A stretch of 21,041 nucleotides of DNA from a virus. Position numbers and translations under genes: made by a program. How positions within the stretch are numbered: position 1 is the first letter of the stretch; each line of letters begins with the position of its first letter. Below are positions 14,897-21,041 of this stretch, in pieces. The stretch is taken from IMG/VR virus record IMGVR_UViG_3300020439_000102, positions 1-21,041 of that record; one strand, given 5' to 3'. The notes under the pieces are model-generated. The model was not told the DNA's origin. It did not search any database and saw nothing but the letters and a program-made list of their open reading frames with translations.

Positions 14897-17193
14897 GCGA
14901 CATTACAGTTGTCAAGCGCAACGGTATGGTGGAGGATCTCCACCTTAGTAAAATTCATGAGATGGTAGAGCACGCTTGCAGAGGTCTTGCAGGTGTGTCT
15001 GAGTCGGCAGTAGAAATGAATGCCAATCTCCAAGTCTTCGATGGTATCAAGACCAGTGACATTCAAGAAATTCTTATTCGCTCTGCCAATGACCTGATTA
15101 CATTGGAAGCACCAAACTATCAGTTTGTAGCAGCACGTCTGCTGTTGTTTGGTCTTCGTAAGCAGGTGTATAATGGTCACCCAGACCTACGTCCACACAT
15201 TCAAGAGCATGTGTGGGACTGTGTTGAGCGTGGTGTGTATGACAAGACCATTCTCAAAGCATACTCTGATGATGAGTGGGATCAGATCGAATCATTTATT
15301 GATCATGACCGTGACTATTTGTTTACATATGCTGGTTTGCGGCAGGTAGTAGATAAATACCTCGTGCAGGATCGCTCGTCTGGTGAGGTGTATGAGACAC
15401 CACAACAGATGTACATCATGATCGCAGCGACGCTCTTCCAAAAATATCCATCAGAGACTCGACTCGATTATGTCAGACGATACTACGACGCAATCTCGAA
15501 GCACCGAATCAACATTCCCACACCTATCATGGCAGGGGTGCGAACTCCGCTTCGACAATTTGCGAGCTGTGTTCTTGTTGATGCTGATGACACCCTCGAT
15601 AGCATCTTTAGTAGCGACATGGCTATTGGTTACTACGTTGCACAGCGTGCTGGAATCGGCATTAACGCGGGGAGGATCCGTGGCATCAACAGTAAGATCA
15701 GAGGGGGTGAAGTACAGCATACAGGTGTTGTACCATTTCTCAAAAAGTTTGAGTCAACTGTCAGATGCTGTACGCAAAACGGCGTTAGAGGTGGAAGTGC
15801 AACAGTCCACTTCCCAATCTGGCACAAAGAAATAGAAGATATCATTGTCCTTAAGAATAACAAGGGCACTGAAGATAACAGGGTAAGGAAACTTGACTAT
15901 TCTGTCCAAATTAGCAAACTATTTTATGAAAGATTCATCGGAAATGGAGAGGTTTCGCTTTTCAGTCCTCATGATGTCCCTGGGTTGTATGACGCTTTCG
16001 GCACTGATGAGTTTGACGATCTGTATTGTAGTTACGAATCGGATAAGTCAATCCCTAGAAGCACCGTCCCTGCCCAGCAACTCTTCCTTGACCTACTGAA
16101 GGAGAGAGCAGAGACTGGTCGTATTTACATCATGAATATCGACCACTGTAATACTCACTCGTCCTTCAAGGACAAGGTGAATATGTCTAACCTGTGTCAG
16201 GAGATCACCCTGCCTACGGATCCTATCACCCATATTGATGATGACGCAGGAGAGATTGCGCTGTGTATTCTGTCTGCCGTTAACGTGGGCAAGATTAAAA
16301 ATCTTGAAGAGATGGAGAATCTTTGTGACCTTTCGGTTAGAGGTCTGGAAGAGTTGATTGATTACCAAGAGTATCCTGTCGCTGCAGCACGCCGTAGCAC
16401 CCTTGCAAGGCGCTCCTTGGGCATTGGATTCATCGGTCTGGCACATTACCTTGCCAAGCATGGAGAGCACTATGATGACAAAGGTGCATTGAAACTGGTC
16501 CATGAGTTGACTGAAGCATTCCAATACTATCTGCTGAAGGCATCTAACAAACTGGCACAAGAGCGTGGAGCATGTGAAGCATTCCATCGCACCAAGTACT
16601 CGGACGGAATTCTTCCGATCGATACATATAAGAAGGACGTAGACGATCTAGTAGCACCAGAATACAACTATGATTGGGATTCTTTACGGACTGATATCGA
16701 CGAATTCGGTCTCAGACACAGCACATTGTCCGCACAAATGCCTTCGGAGAGCAGCTCCGTTGTGTCAAACGCAACCAATGGAATCGAGCCGCCTCGCGAC
16801 TACCTGTCCATTAAGAAATCAAAGAAGGGACCACTAAAACAGATCGTCCCACAATATACAACACTGAAGAATAACTATACCCTTCTCTGGGACATGCCAT
16901 CCAATCAAGGATACGTTGGTATCGTTGCTGTGATGCAGAAATTCTTTGACCAAGCCATCTCTGGTAACTGGTCCTACAACCCAGAGAAATTTGACAACAA
17001 TGAGGTCCCCGTGTCAGTCATGGCACAAGATCTCCTTCTCACCTACAAGTATGGTTGGAAGACTTCTTATTATCAAAACACTTACGACTCTAAGAGGGAT
17101 CCAGATGTAGAAGAGACGGCAAAGAAACTAGACGATCTCCTAGCAGAGATCGATGCAAGTGACGAGTCTGAGTGCGACGCTTGCAATGTCTAA
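14893..17193 (+). CDS. nrdA: Ribonucleotide reductase class Ia, large subunit (NrdA)
   Basis: This enzyme reduces ribonucleotides to deoxyribonucleotides for phage DNA synthesis. The 766-residue protein keeps an N-terminal ATP-cone (VVKRNGMVEDLHLSK onward) that senses ATP/dATP. Active-site residues are visible: C226 (ASCV) and C458 (LCIL) as the disulfide pair, N433-x-C435-x-E437 (NLCQE) for radical chemistry, and Y726-Y727 (SYYQNTY) for radical transfer. The C-terminal CDAC supplies the swinging thiols. The start is ATG 14893, overlapping the gp61 stop. TTG 14881 is less likely. It overlaps the next small gene by 8 nt. Confidence 0.96.
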   Translation: MSDITVVKRNGMVEDLHLSKIHEMVEHACRGLAGVSESAVEMNANLQVFDGIKTSDIQEILIRSANDLITLEAPNYQFVAARLLLFGLRKQVYNGHPDLRPHIQEHVWDCVERGVYDKTILKAYSDDEWDQIESFIDHDRDYLFTYAGLRQVVDKYLVQDRSSGEVYETPQQMYIMIAATLFQKYPSETRLDYVRRYYDAISKHRINIPTPIMAGVRTPLRQFASCVLVDADDTLDSIFSSDMAIGYYVAQRAGIGINAGRIRGINSKIRGGEVQHTGVVPFLKKFESTVRCCTQNGVRGGSATVHFPIWHKEIEDIIVLKNNKGTEDNRVRKLDYSVQISKLFYERFIGNGEVSLFSPHDVPGLYDAFGTDEFDDLYCSYESDKSIPRSTVPAQQLFLDLLKERAETGRIYIMNIDHCNTHSSFKDKVNMSNLCQEITLPTDPITHIDDDAGEIALCILSAVNVGKIKNLEEMENLCDLSVRGLEELIDYQEYPVAAARRSTLARRSLGIGFIGLAHYLAKHGEHYDDKGALKLVHELTEAFQYYLLKASNKLAQERGACEAFHRTKYSDGILPIDTYKKDVDDLVAPEYNYDWDSLRTDIDEFGLRHSTLSAQMPSESSSVVSNATNGIEPPRDYLSIKKSKKGPLKQIVPQYTTLKNNYTLLWDMPSNQGYVGIVAVMQKFFDQAISGNWSYNPEKFDNNEVPVSVMAQDLLLTYKYGWKTSYYQNTYDSKRDPDVEETAKKLDDLLAEIDASDESECDACNV

Positions 17194-17353
17194 AGAAGTT
17201 ACTATCACACTCAGCAAGGACTTACAGGAAGACTTTGAGTCCTACATTGACTGCTGCTACTCCTTGGATGTCGCACCAAGGATCAACGCTTTTCTAAATT
17301 ATATTTACAACTACGGTACATGCAAGAATCCAAGGGAGCCACAATGGGACTGA
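17186..17353 (+). CDS. 55-residue protein between nrdA and nrdB
   Basis: This frame begins at ATG 17186 inside the last codons of nrdA and ends at TGA 17351-17353, 10 nt past the nrdB start at 17344. The protein starts MSKEVTITLSKDLQEDFESY and contains a CC pair (DCCYSLDVAP) and a further Cys. The beginning has the pattern of a short strand and helix. A role linked to the reductase is suggested only by position. An alternative start at ATG 17153 would overlap nrdA further. Nothing in the sequence identifies the family. Confidence 0.65.
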   Translation: MSKEVTITLSKDLQEDFESYIDCCYSLDVAPRINAFLNYIYNYGTCKNPREPQWD

Positions 17354-18480
17354 CAGTTTTCAATGATCGCAAGGTAGATACCAAGAAGCAACCAATGTTT
17401 TTTGGACAACCACTGGGGATGCAAAGATACGATGAGTATAAGTATCCTGACTTTGATAAACTAACTCAGACACAACTCGGTTACTTCTGGAGACCTGAAG
17501 AGGTATCATTGCAGAAGGACCGTGCAGATTACAAAACACTTAATGAACAACAGAAACACATCTACACCAGTAACCTCAAGTATCAGATCCTTTTGGACTC
17601 TGTGCAAGGGCGTGGTCCTGGTATGGCATTCTCTCCTTACTGCTCTCTTCCAGAATTGGAAGGATGCATGGGAGTCTGGGAATTCATGGAGCAGATTCAC
17701 TCCCGCTCCTATACCCATATCATCAAAAACGTATACGCAGATCCCTCAGAGGTCTTCGACGCGGTACTAGACAACGATAAGATCCTGGACCGTGCCAAGT
17801 CTGTGTGTAAGGCATACAATGAATTCATTGAAGCAGCAACTGAGTGGGCAAACGGCAACCTGTGGAAGGGAGACTGGAAAGACTCCCCCACATCTGCCTG
17901 GACAATGCGTGACGTAAAACGTAAACTCTACCTGGCGATTGCTAATGTCAATATCCTGGAAGGAATTCGCTTCTATGTTTCTTTTGCTTGCAGCTTTGCT
18001 TTTGGCGAGCTCAAACTCATGGAGGGGTCCGCAAAGATCATTTCCCTCATCGCCCGTGATGAGTCACAGCATCTGGCATTGACTCAGAAGATCCTTTATA
18101 AGTGGCAGAAGGGTGACGATCCTGAGATGCAAGAGATTGCAGAAGAAGAAAAAGAAACTGTGCGTCAGATGTTTCTCGACGCAGTAGCCCAAGAAAAAGA
18201 ATGGGCAAAGTATTTGTTTGAGAATGGTAGCATGATCGGTCTTAACGAGCGTCTGCTTTCTCAATACGTTGAATGGGTTGCAAACCGTCGCATGAAAGCG
18301 ATCGGACTGGCACCTGCCTTCGACATCCCTGCTAAGAATAATCCACTGCCCTGGACAGAGCACTGGCTAAATAGCAAGGGTCAACAAAATGCCCCTCAGG
18401 AAACTGAGATTGAGTCCTATGTCGTCGGAGGAATCAAGCAAGATGTCAGTGCTGAAACTTTTAGCGGGTTTAAGCTCTAA
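17344..18480 (+). CDS. nrdB: Ribonucleotide reductase class Ia, small subunit (NrdB)
   Basis: This subunit holds the diiron centre and tyrosyl radical that activate NrdA. All ligands read as intact: D85 (LLDSVQGR), E116 and H119 (EQIH), E222 (FAFGEL), E240 and H243 (DESQH). The radical tyrosine is Y123 in SRSYTH. The 378-residue length fits the class Ia enzyme. ATG 17344 is chosen because GGGAG lies 6 nt before it and the product begins MGLTVFNDRK. ATG 17320 is an alternative that adds eight residues. The C-terminal tail (DVSAETFSGFKL) is the part that docks on NrdA. The last 38 nt overlap the next small gene. Confidence 0.96.
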   Translation: MGLTVFNDRKVDTKKQPMFFGQPLGMQRYDEYKYPDFDKLTQTQLGYFWRPEEVSLQKDRADYKTLNEQQKHIYTSNLKYQILLDSVQGRGPGMAFSPYCSLPELEGCMGVWEFMEQIHSRSYTHIIKNVYADPSEVFDAVLDNDKILDRAKSVCKAYNEFIEAATEWANGNLWKGDWKDSPTSAWTMRDVKRKLYLAIANVNILEGIRFYVSFACSFAFGELKLMEGSAKIISLIARDESQHLALTQKILYKWQKGDDPEMQEIAEEEKETVRQMFLDAVAQEKEWAKYLFENGSMIGLNERLLSQYVEWVANRRMKAIGLAPAFDIPAKNNPLPWTEHWLNSKGQQNAPQETEIESYVVGGIKQDVSAETFSGFKL

Positions 18481-18649
18481 ACTTAAATCACTATATGGCA
18501 AGAAAAAAGTGGAAGAGACAAGCGAGGTCTCTTTATTCAGAAGATACGAGGGTGACTGGTTGTCCGAAAACCCTGAGTCATGGTATAAGGGACCACTTAT
18601 CCTTCTTGAAGAAACTGAAGAAGGACTTAAAGAATACCAAGCCTATTAG
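18443..18649 (+). CDS. Small unknown protein downstream of nrdB
   Basis: This 68-residue protein (MSVLKLLAGLSSKLKSLYGK at the start) has a basic N-terminal helix. Its second half is acidic and aromatic (FRRYEGDWLSENPESWYKGP, ending EGLKEYQAY). ATG 18443 lies 11 nt after GGAGG and overlaps nrdB by 38 nt. Upstream in-frame GTG/ATG starts from 18389 would overlap nrdB further and are less likely. No catalytic or membrane motif is seen. Its link to the reductase is only positional. Confidence 0.6.
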   Translation: MSVLKLLAGLSSKLKSLYGKKKVEETSEVSLFRRYEGDWLSENPESWYKGPLILLEETEEGLKEYQAY

Positions 18650-18688
18650 AAAAGGCAGAAAACGGTAACATGTGATACATTCGTGTTG

Positions 18689-18696
18689 CATAAATA
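18689..18696 (+). promoter_or_regulatory. Late-promoter-like CATAAATA
   Basis: CATAAATA differs from T4 TATAAATA by one base and lies in a noncoding spacer, 92 nt ahead of ATG 18788. An inverted repeat follows 5 nt later and may act as a leader hairpin. No good -35 element is visible, which is normal for T4 late promoters. Confidence 0.4.
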
Positions 18697-18700
18697 GTAA

Positions 18701-18718
18701 TGTCATGCTAGTATGACA
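18701..18718 (+). repeat. Inverted repeat TGTCAT/ATGACA
   Basis: The 6-bp arms TGTCAT and ATGACA flank a GCTAGT loop, which can close by one more G-U pair. It lies right after the CATAAATA motif, so it would be in the transcript leader or mark a protein-binding site. There is no run of T after it, so it is not an intrinsic terminator. Confidence 0.45.
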
Positions 18719-18787
18719 ATACGTTCATCCAACGGGACTCTATATCCCAATGGACGCAAGTAAGTCGCGGAACGGAGCGTTCACCCC

Positions 18788-18949
18788 ATGTTTGAATTAC
18801 TACTGTATTCATCAATGGCATGTCCAGATGCTGATGCTTTGGTCCTTCGGATCCAACAGCATGAGCACATGGAAGCAGAGGTTAAACTCGAGCTGGTAGA
18901 GACCGTAAAGGAAGCTGTACCAGAGTGCTACTGGGGCGCAAACGACTGA
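18788..18949 (+). CDS. 53-residue small protein
   Basis: The frame ATG 18788 to TGA 18947-18949 encodes MFELLLYSSMACPDADALVL, then a helical acidic stretch (EAEVKLELVETVKEAVPE) ending CYWGAND. I recall closely similar short proteins beginning with a MxELxLYSxM pattern in many cyanophage genomes, with no known function. GGAG lies about 10 nt before the start. A single helical hairpin with a Cys near each end is the most that can be said. Confidence 0.7.
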   Translation: MFELLLYSSMACPDADALVLRIQQHEHMEAEVKLELVETVKEAVPECYWGAND

Positions 18950-19013
18950 AGGAACGGGGAAACGGATCCAGCGAAAGCTGAGAAGGTTAATTACCCACTT
19001 CAGGAGAAAACAA
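18950..19013 (+). other. Intergenic RNA-like element with GNRA hairpin
   Basis: This spacer between two micro-genes has a perfect CAGC-GAAA-GCTG hairpin (18969-18980), a GNRA tetraloop. It is preceded by GGAACGGGGAAACGG, which echoes GGAACGG in the spacer at 18769. AGGAG close to 19004 is the ribosome-binding site of the following gene. The GNRA loop suggests a folded leader or processing element. No known riboswitch class is recognised. Confidence 0.4.
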
Positions 19014-19178
19014 ATGAACACACTTACTATCATCAAGAAGCAGATCCAAAAAGCATCTGCTCTTCACGATGCACAAATTGCTATGACTACCTACCGTGGT
19101 GTCAAGTATGAGTGCAAGCAGAGTGGTGAGGAAACTCACGGCACTTTCTGCTACAGAGGTCACACCTACAGCAAGTGA
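19014..19178 (+). CDS. 54-residue protein with YRGxxY motif (DUF4278-like)
   Basis: The frame ATG 19014 to TGA 19176-19178 encodes MNTLTIIKKQIQKASALHDA, a helix, followed by TYRGVKYEC and a second copy-like FCYRGHTYSK. The YRGxxY pair is the signature of a small domain common in cyanobacteria and cyanophages (DUF4278 as I recall it). This supports a cyanobacterial host. AGGAG is 7-11 nt before the start. The function of the domain is unknown. Similar short proteins occur in marine cyanophages, as far as I remember. Confidence 0.75.
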   Translation: MNTLTIIKKQIQKASALHDAQIAMTTYRGVKYECKQSGEETHGTFCYRGHTYSK

Positions 19179-19179
19179 A

Positions 19180-19275
19180 ATGGAAGCTCTACAAGTAGTC
19201 GGACTCACGTCCCTTGCATGTGTTGCGGTCATTTCTATGATTTACGGAGAGATTCTCCTCCTTCATCGGGGGTAG
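19180..19275 (+). CDS. 31-residue single-pass membrane micro-protein
   Basis: The frame ATG 19180 to TAG 19273-19275 encodes MEALQVVGLTSLACVAVISM and ends IYGEILLLHRG. About 25 residues are hydrophobic or small, enough for one membrane span, with charges only near the ends. It begins one base after the previous stop and ends one base before the next ATG, a spacing expected for real coupled genes. Function is unknown. It could act on host membrane or enzyme complexes, as other phage micro-proteins do. Confidence 0.55.
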   Translation: MEALQVVGLTSLACVAVISMIYGEILLLHRG

Positions 19276-19276
19276 A

Positions 19277-19447
19277 ATGGAAAACTATGTCTATCATGAT
19301 GATGACATGGACAAAGACAGCAGACCACCAGCATGTTACCAACTCAAATACAGAGGGGTAGCATACTGGTCCTGCTACCGTATCCATTTAACTGAATACT
19401 TTGAGAATCTGCTGAAAGTAGAGCCTCTATATAATAGGAAGAGGTAA
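19277..19447 (+). CDS. 56-residue protein with YRGVAY motif
   Basis: The frame ATG 19277 to TAA 19445-19447 encodes an acidic start (MENYVYHDDDMDKDS), then CYQLKYRGVAYWSCY with the YRGxxY motif of the neighbour two genes upstream. It ends in a basic tail (PLYNRKR). It looks like a second, divergent copy of the cyanobacterial YRG-type small domain. The stop codon lies inside the loop of the terminator hairpin, so termination and translation end together. Function is unknown. Confidence 0.65.
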   Translation: MENYVYHDDDMDKDSRPPACYQLKYRGVAYWSCYRIHLTEYFENLLKVEPLYNRKR

Positions 19448-19462
19448 CCCTCTTCCTTTTTT
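19436..19462 (+). terminator. Intrinsic terminator
   Basis: AGGAAGAGG (19436-19444) pairs with CCTCTTCCT (19449-19457) around a TAAC loop, followed by a T run to 19462. The stem is nine perfect pairs. It is the only clear rho-independent terminator in the window and closes the micro-gene cluster. Confidence 0.85.
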
Positions 19463-19476
19463 ATTATCTTTACACT

Positions 19477-19638
19477 ATGAATTACGAGAAAGTAAAAATG
19501 ATTGCCCACAACCTCAAGTTGTTGGCACAGTCCTTGGAAGATGCTATCAAAGAGGACCCTGATAAATATCTACAGCGGGAGGCAGACCACAAGTTTGGTT
19601 ACCGTTTTGATGATGACGATGATGGATACGCTGACTAA
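19477..19638 (+). CDS. 53-residue acidic small protein
   Basis: The frame ATG 19477 to TAA 19636-19638 encodes MNYEKVKMIAHNLKLLAQSL, a helix, and ends in an acidic tail (FDDDDDGYAD). It starts 15 nt after the terminator with no clear ribosome-binding site, so the mRNA source is uncertain. The stop overlaps the next start as TAATG, supporting coupled translation. I do not recognise a function. Confidence 0.55.
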   Translation: MNYEKVKMIAHNLKLLAQSLEDAIKEDPDKYLQREADHKFGYRFDDDDDGYAD

Positions 19639-19868
19639 TGAAACTACTAACTGTTGAAGATTACGAAAAGGCAGGAGAAACATTCTGGCCTAAGTATTGG
19701 TATGTTGCCAAGGAACTTGGCGAGGATGCCAGAGCAGAAGACATTCTAAAAGTGCTTGAGTCTATTGGCACAGTTGCCTTGAGACTCAAGATGGAAGAGA
19801 AAGAAGGACCCTTCGGATTCAATAAGCAAGGCAAAGATGAAACCACAGAGTGCGAAAGCGAAGGGTAG
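19638..19868 (+). CDS. 76-residue unknown protein
   Basis: This small protein begins MKLLTVEDYEKAGETFWPKY, with a helical centre (ELGEDARAEDILKVLESIG) and an acidic end. It starts at TAATG on the previous stop and overlaps the nuclease-like gene by 32 nt in another frame. There is no catalytic or membrane motif. It appears to be an accessory small protein translated together with the nuclease. Confidence 0.6.
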   Translation: MKLLTVEDYEKAGETFWPKYWYVAKELGEDARAEDILKVLESIGTVALRLKMEEKEGPFGFNKQGKDETTECESEG

Positions 19869-20175
19869 AAACTTCCAGAAGTGGGTCAGGGATATGCTCA
19901 TTGAGCATAGAGATGTACACCCTGAGGACATAGAGTCTCGCAGCATGGGTGCTGGTGGGGAGGATCTGATCATGGCACGGGATGCCAGGTCAAAGTTTCC
20001 CTTCAGCATCGAGTGCAAGAATGTGGAGAGACTCAATGTTTATGATGCTTACGAGCAAGCATGTGCTAACGCAGGAGACCACCAACCGATCCTTTTCATG
20101 AAGAAGAATCGGAAGCAACCACTTGTCGTAGTGGACGCTGAGTGGTTTATCAAACACTTTGGGGTTGACAAGTGA
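19837..20175 (+). CDS. Small PD-(D/E)xK nuclease-like protein
   Basis: This 112-residue protein shows a helix (GRNFQKWVRDML) with an early acidic residue, then SRSMGAGGEDLIMA with D43 and a strand FSIECKN with E59-x-K61. After that comes AYEQACANAGDHQPILFMKK. The order D, ExK and a following helix is the core of PD-(D/E)xK nucleases. The compact size resembles Holliday-junction resolvases such as Hjc, but also VRR-type nucleases. A resolving or repair role in recombination-dependent replication is plausible and is inference. It ends 47 nt before the next gene with a sigma70-like promoter overlapping its 3' end. Confidence 0.7.
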   Translation: MKPQSAKAKGRNFQKWVRDMLIEHRDVHPEDIESRSMGAGGEDLIMARDARSKFPFSIECKNVERLNVYDAYEQACANAGDHQPILFMKKNRKQPLVVVDAEWFIKHFGVDK

Positions 20176-20194
20176 CCCTCAGCACATATATACT
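20165..20194 (+). promoter_or_regulatory. Sigma70-like promoter TTGACA-N18-TATACT
   Basis: An exact -35 TTGACA (20165-20170) is followed 18 bases later by TATACT (20189-20194), a five-of-six match to TATAAT. Start of transcription would fall near 20201, giving a short leader with GGAGAGGAG before ATG 20222. Host-like promoters serve early genes in T4-like phages. The -35 overlaps the end of the nuclease gene. Sequence match only. Confidence 0.5.
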
Positions 20195-20221
20195 TAACAA
20201 GCACAGGAGAGGAGACCACCA

Positions 20222-20374
20222 ATGGACAATCAATTTCTTGAGGAGATTGATGAGATCAACTATACGATTGAATTCCTAGTGGACCAACTCCATGAAGCAC
20301 TAGCGGCAGGAGACTATCTGGAAGGCGAAGCACTTGCAGAGAAGATCCGTCAACAATCTGAAGCAATTAAATGA
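20222..20374 (+). CDS. 50-residue helical protein
   Basis: The frame ATG 20222 to TGA 20372-20374 encodes MDNQFLEEIDEINYTIEFLV, continuing DQLHEALAAGDYLEGEALAE to the end. It is acidic and mostly helical, like a coiled-coil hairpin. A strong GGAGAGGAG is 8-16 nt before the start, following the sigma70-like promoter. It overlaps the oxygenase gene as ATGA at 20371-20374. Function is unknown. Confidence 0.65.
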   Translation: MDNQFLEEIDEINYTIEFLVDQLHEALAAGDYLEGEALAEKIRQQSEAIK

Positions 20375-20961
20375 TTCATTCTTTATTTTCTATCCCCATT
20401 GCACATTATGAAATTGAGAATTGGAGGACGAATAAAGAGAGAATCATGAGTGCTCTGCCTGTGTTTCGAGAAGAGCATTTTGAATCAAACGGCGAGCAGT
20501 ATACTGACTTCTTCCACCAGGATGAGGAGTTGCTGCCTGCTTATGCTGACACGGTGATTGCTATCATCGAACCATATCTTGCTGAGTTTACTGAGCGTAG
20601 ACGCATCGAGTTTACTGACATGTGGTGTCAAACATCATACAAAGGTCAGAAGCACGGTCTCCACAATCATGGACACAGTGGATGGTCAGCAGTAATCTAT
20701 GTGGACTTCGATCCACAGCACCATCAAGCGACACAATTCGTGTCACCCTTTAATAACCCGTGGAGTGGTAGGTTACAGACCTTCATTCCACCAGTAAAGG
20801 AGGGAGACATGGTTATTTTTCCAGCAACGGTAGCACATGAGGCACTGCCCAATGAGTCTGATAAACCACGCACCATCGTTTCGTTTAACATACGAGGCAA
20901 AGTTGACAAAGTTAAGAAGACTATGTGGGAAGGCGATCCAATAGTACGTGTCCCTGTTTAA
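20371..20961 (+). CDS. 2OG-Fe(II) oxygenase family protein
   Basis: This 196-residue protein starts MIHSLFSIPIAHYEIEN and carries the beta-helix layout of a 2OG oxygenase. It has HGLHNHGHSGWSAVIYV (H98, H100), a GDMVIFP turn, the distal HEALP with H156, and KPRTIVSFNI with R167 as the likely 2-oxoglutarate binder. Unlike the oxygenase-like gene at 4234, the distal His and Arg are intact. In place of the usual HxD, the first pair is HxH, which some related phage proteins also show, so the metal site needs care. Substrate is unknown. It is the last protein gene before the tRNA. Confidence 0.8.
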   Translation: MIHSLFSIPIAHYEIENWRTNKERIMSALPVFREEHFESNGEQYTDFFHQDEELLPAYADTVIAIIEPYLAEFTERRRIEFTDMWCQTSYKGQKHGLHNHGHSGWSAVIYVDFDPQHHQATQFVSPFNNPWSGRLQTFIPPVKEGDMVIFPATVAHEALPNESDKPRTIVSFNIRGKVDKVKKTMWEGDPIVRVPV

Positions 20962-20967
20962 TCTCAC

Positions 20968-21040
20968 GGGACAGTAGCTCAGCGGATAGAGCAACTGCCT
21001 TCTAAGCAGTCGGTCGTAGGTTCGATCCCTACCTGTCTCG
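20968..21040 (+). tRNA. tRNA-Arg (anticodon UCU)
   Basis: This 73-nt sequence folds as a tRNA. The acceptor GGGACAG pairs with CTGTCTC (one G-U). The D stem is GCTC/GAGC, the anticodon stem ACTGC/GCAGT with loop CTTCTAA, and the T stem GTAGG/CCTAC with TTCGATC. The anticodon TCT (21001-21003) reads AGA/AGG. The discriminator is G, and no CCA is visible before the window end. It lies only 6 nt after the oxygenase stop. Phage-borne Arg(UCU) tRNAs help translate AGA codons. Confidence 0.93.
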
Positions 21041-21041
21041 T

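Larger units (their letters stand above)
18650..18787 (+). other. Structured noncoding spacer before the micro-gene cluster
   Basis: This spacer of 138 bases carries no convincing gene. It holds CATAAATA (18689-18696), a possible late -10, then a perfect inverted repeat TGTCAT (18701-18706) with ATGACA (18713-18718). Before the next ATG is GAACG (18770-18774) pairing with CGTTC (18778-18782) around GAG, close to the ribosome-binding area. These may be promoter and leader elements of the small-gene cluster, but function is unknown. Confidence 0.45.

Noticed and set aside
18752-18901. An alternative frame starting MDASKSRNGAFTPC over the 53-codon gene
   Set aside because: It overlaps a better-supported frame, has no good ribosome-binding site, and its composition (many Trp, Ser, Cys) is that of a shadow frame.

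Overview
This window looks like part of the replication, nucleotide-metabolism and accessory region of a T4-like myovirus infecting marine cyanobacteria. Four things point there. The order DNA polymerase (gp43), UvsX, 2OG oxygenase, gp41 helicase is typical of such phages. A class Ia ribonucleotide reductase pair follows the gp61 primase. T4-type late-promoter heptamers occur, some embedded in stop codons. Two micro-proteins carry the YRGxxY motif of a small domain common in cyanobacteria. All supported genes are on the + strand, and most are packed with 1-50 nt overlaps. There is no gap over 300 bases. No integrase, transposase, CRISPR array or rRNA was seen.

Layout. Positions 1-734 hold the end of an unidentified gene and two small proteins that look Sm-like. 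Positions 727-6167 hold gp43, UvsX, a 2OG-Fe(II) oxygenase-like protein and gp41. Positions 6164-7041 hold a MazG-type pyrophosphohydrolase and a small unknown. Positions 7068-10385 hold three consecutive genes: a possible PD-(D/E)xK-like protein, a protein with the motifs of covalent nucleotidyltransferases (RNA/DNA ligase superfamily), and an HxGH nucleotidyltransferase with an added beta-rich tail. Positions 10416-13485 hold late or structural-looking proteins, including an Ig-like domain protein behind a TATAAATA late promoter and a 58-residue gene whose start lies in a hairpin. Positions 13485-18480 hold a coiled-coil/membrane protein, gp61 primase, NrdA, a 55-residue gene and NrdB. Positions 18443-20961 are a dense run of tiny genes with structured spacers, one clear intrinsic terminator, a small nuclease, a sigma70-like promoter and a second 2OG oxygenase. 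The window ends with tRNA-Arg(UCU).

How the parts work together. gp43, gp41, gp61 and UvsX build the replication and recombination machinery, while NrdA/NrdB and MazG adjust the nucleotide pool. The block at 7068-10385 is the best candidate for an undescribed activity: three proteins with nuclease-like, ligase-like and adenylyl/cytidylyltransferase-like features in a row suggest nucleic-acid end processing or a NAD-linked step. These assignments rest on motifs read by eye, not on database searches.
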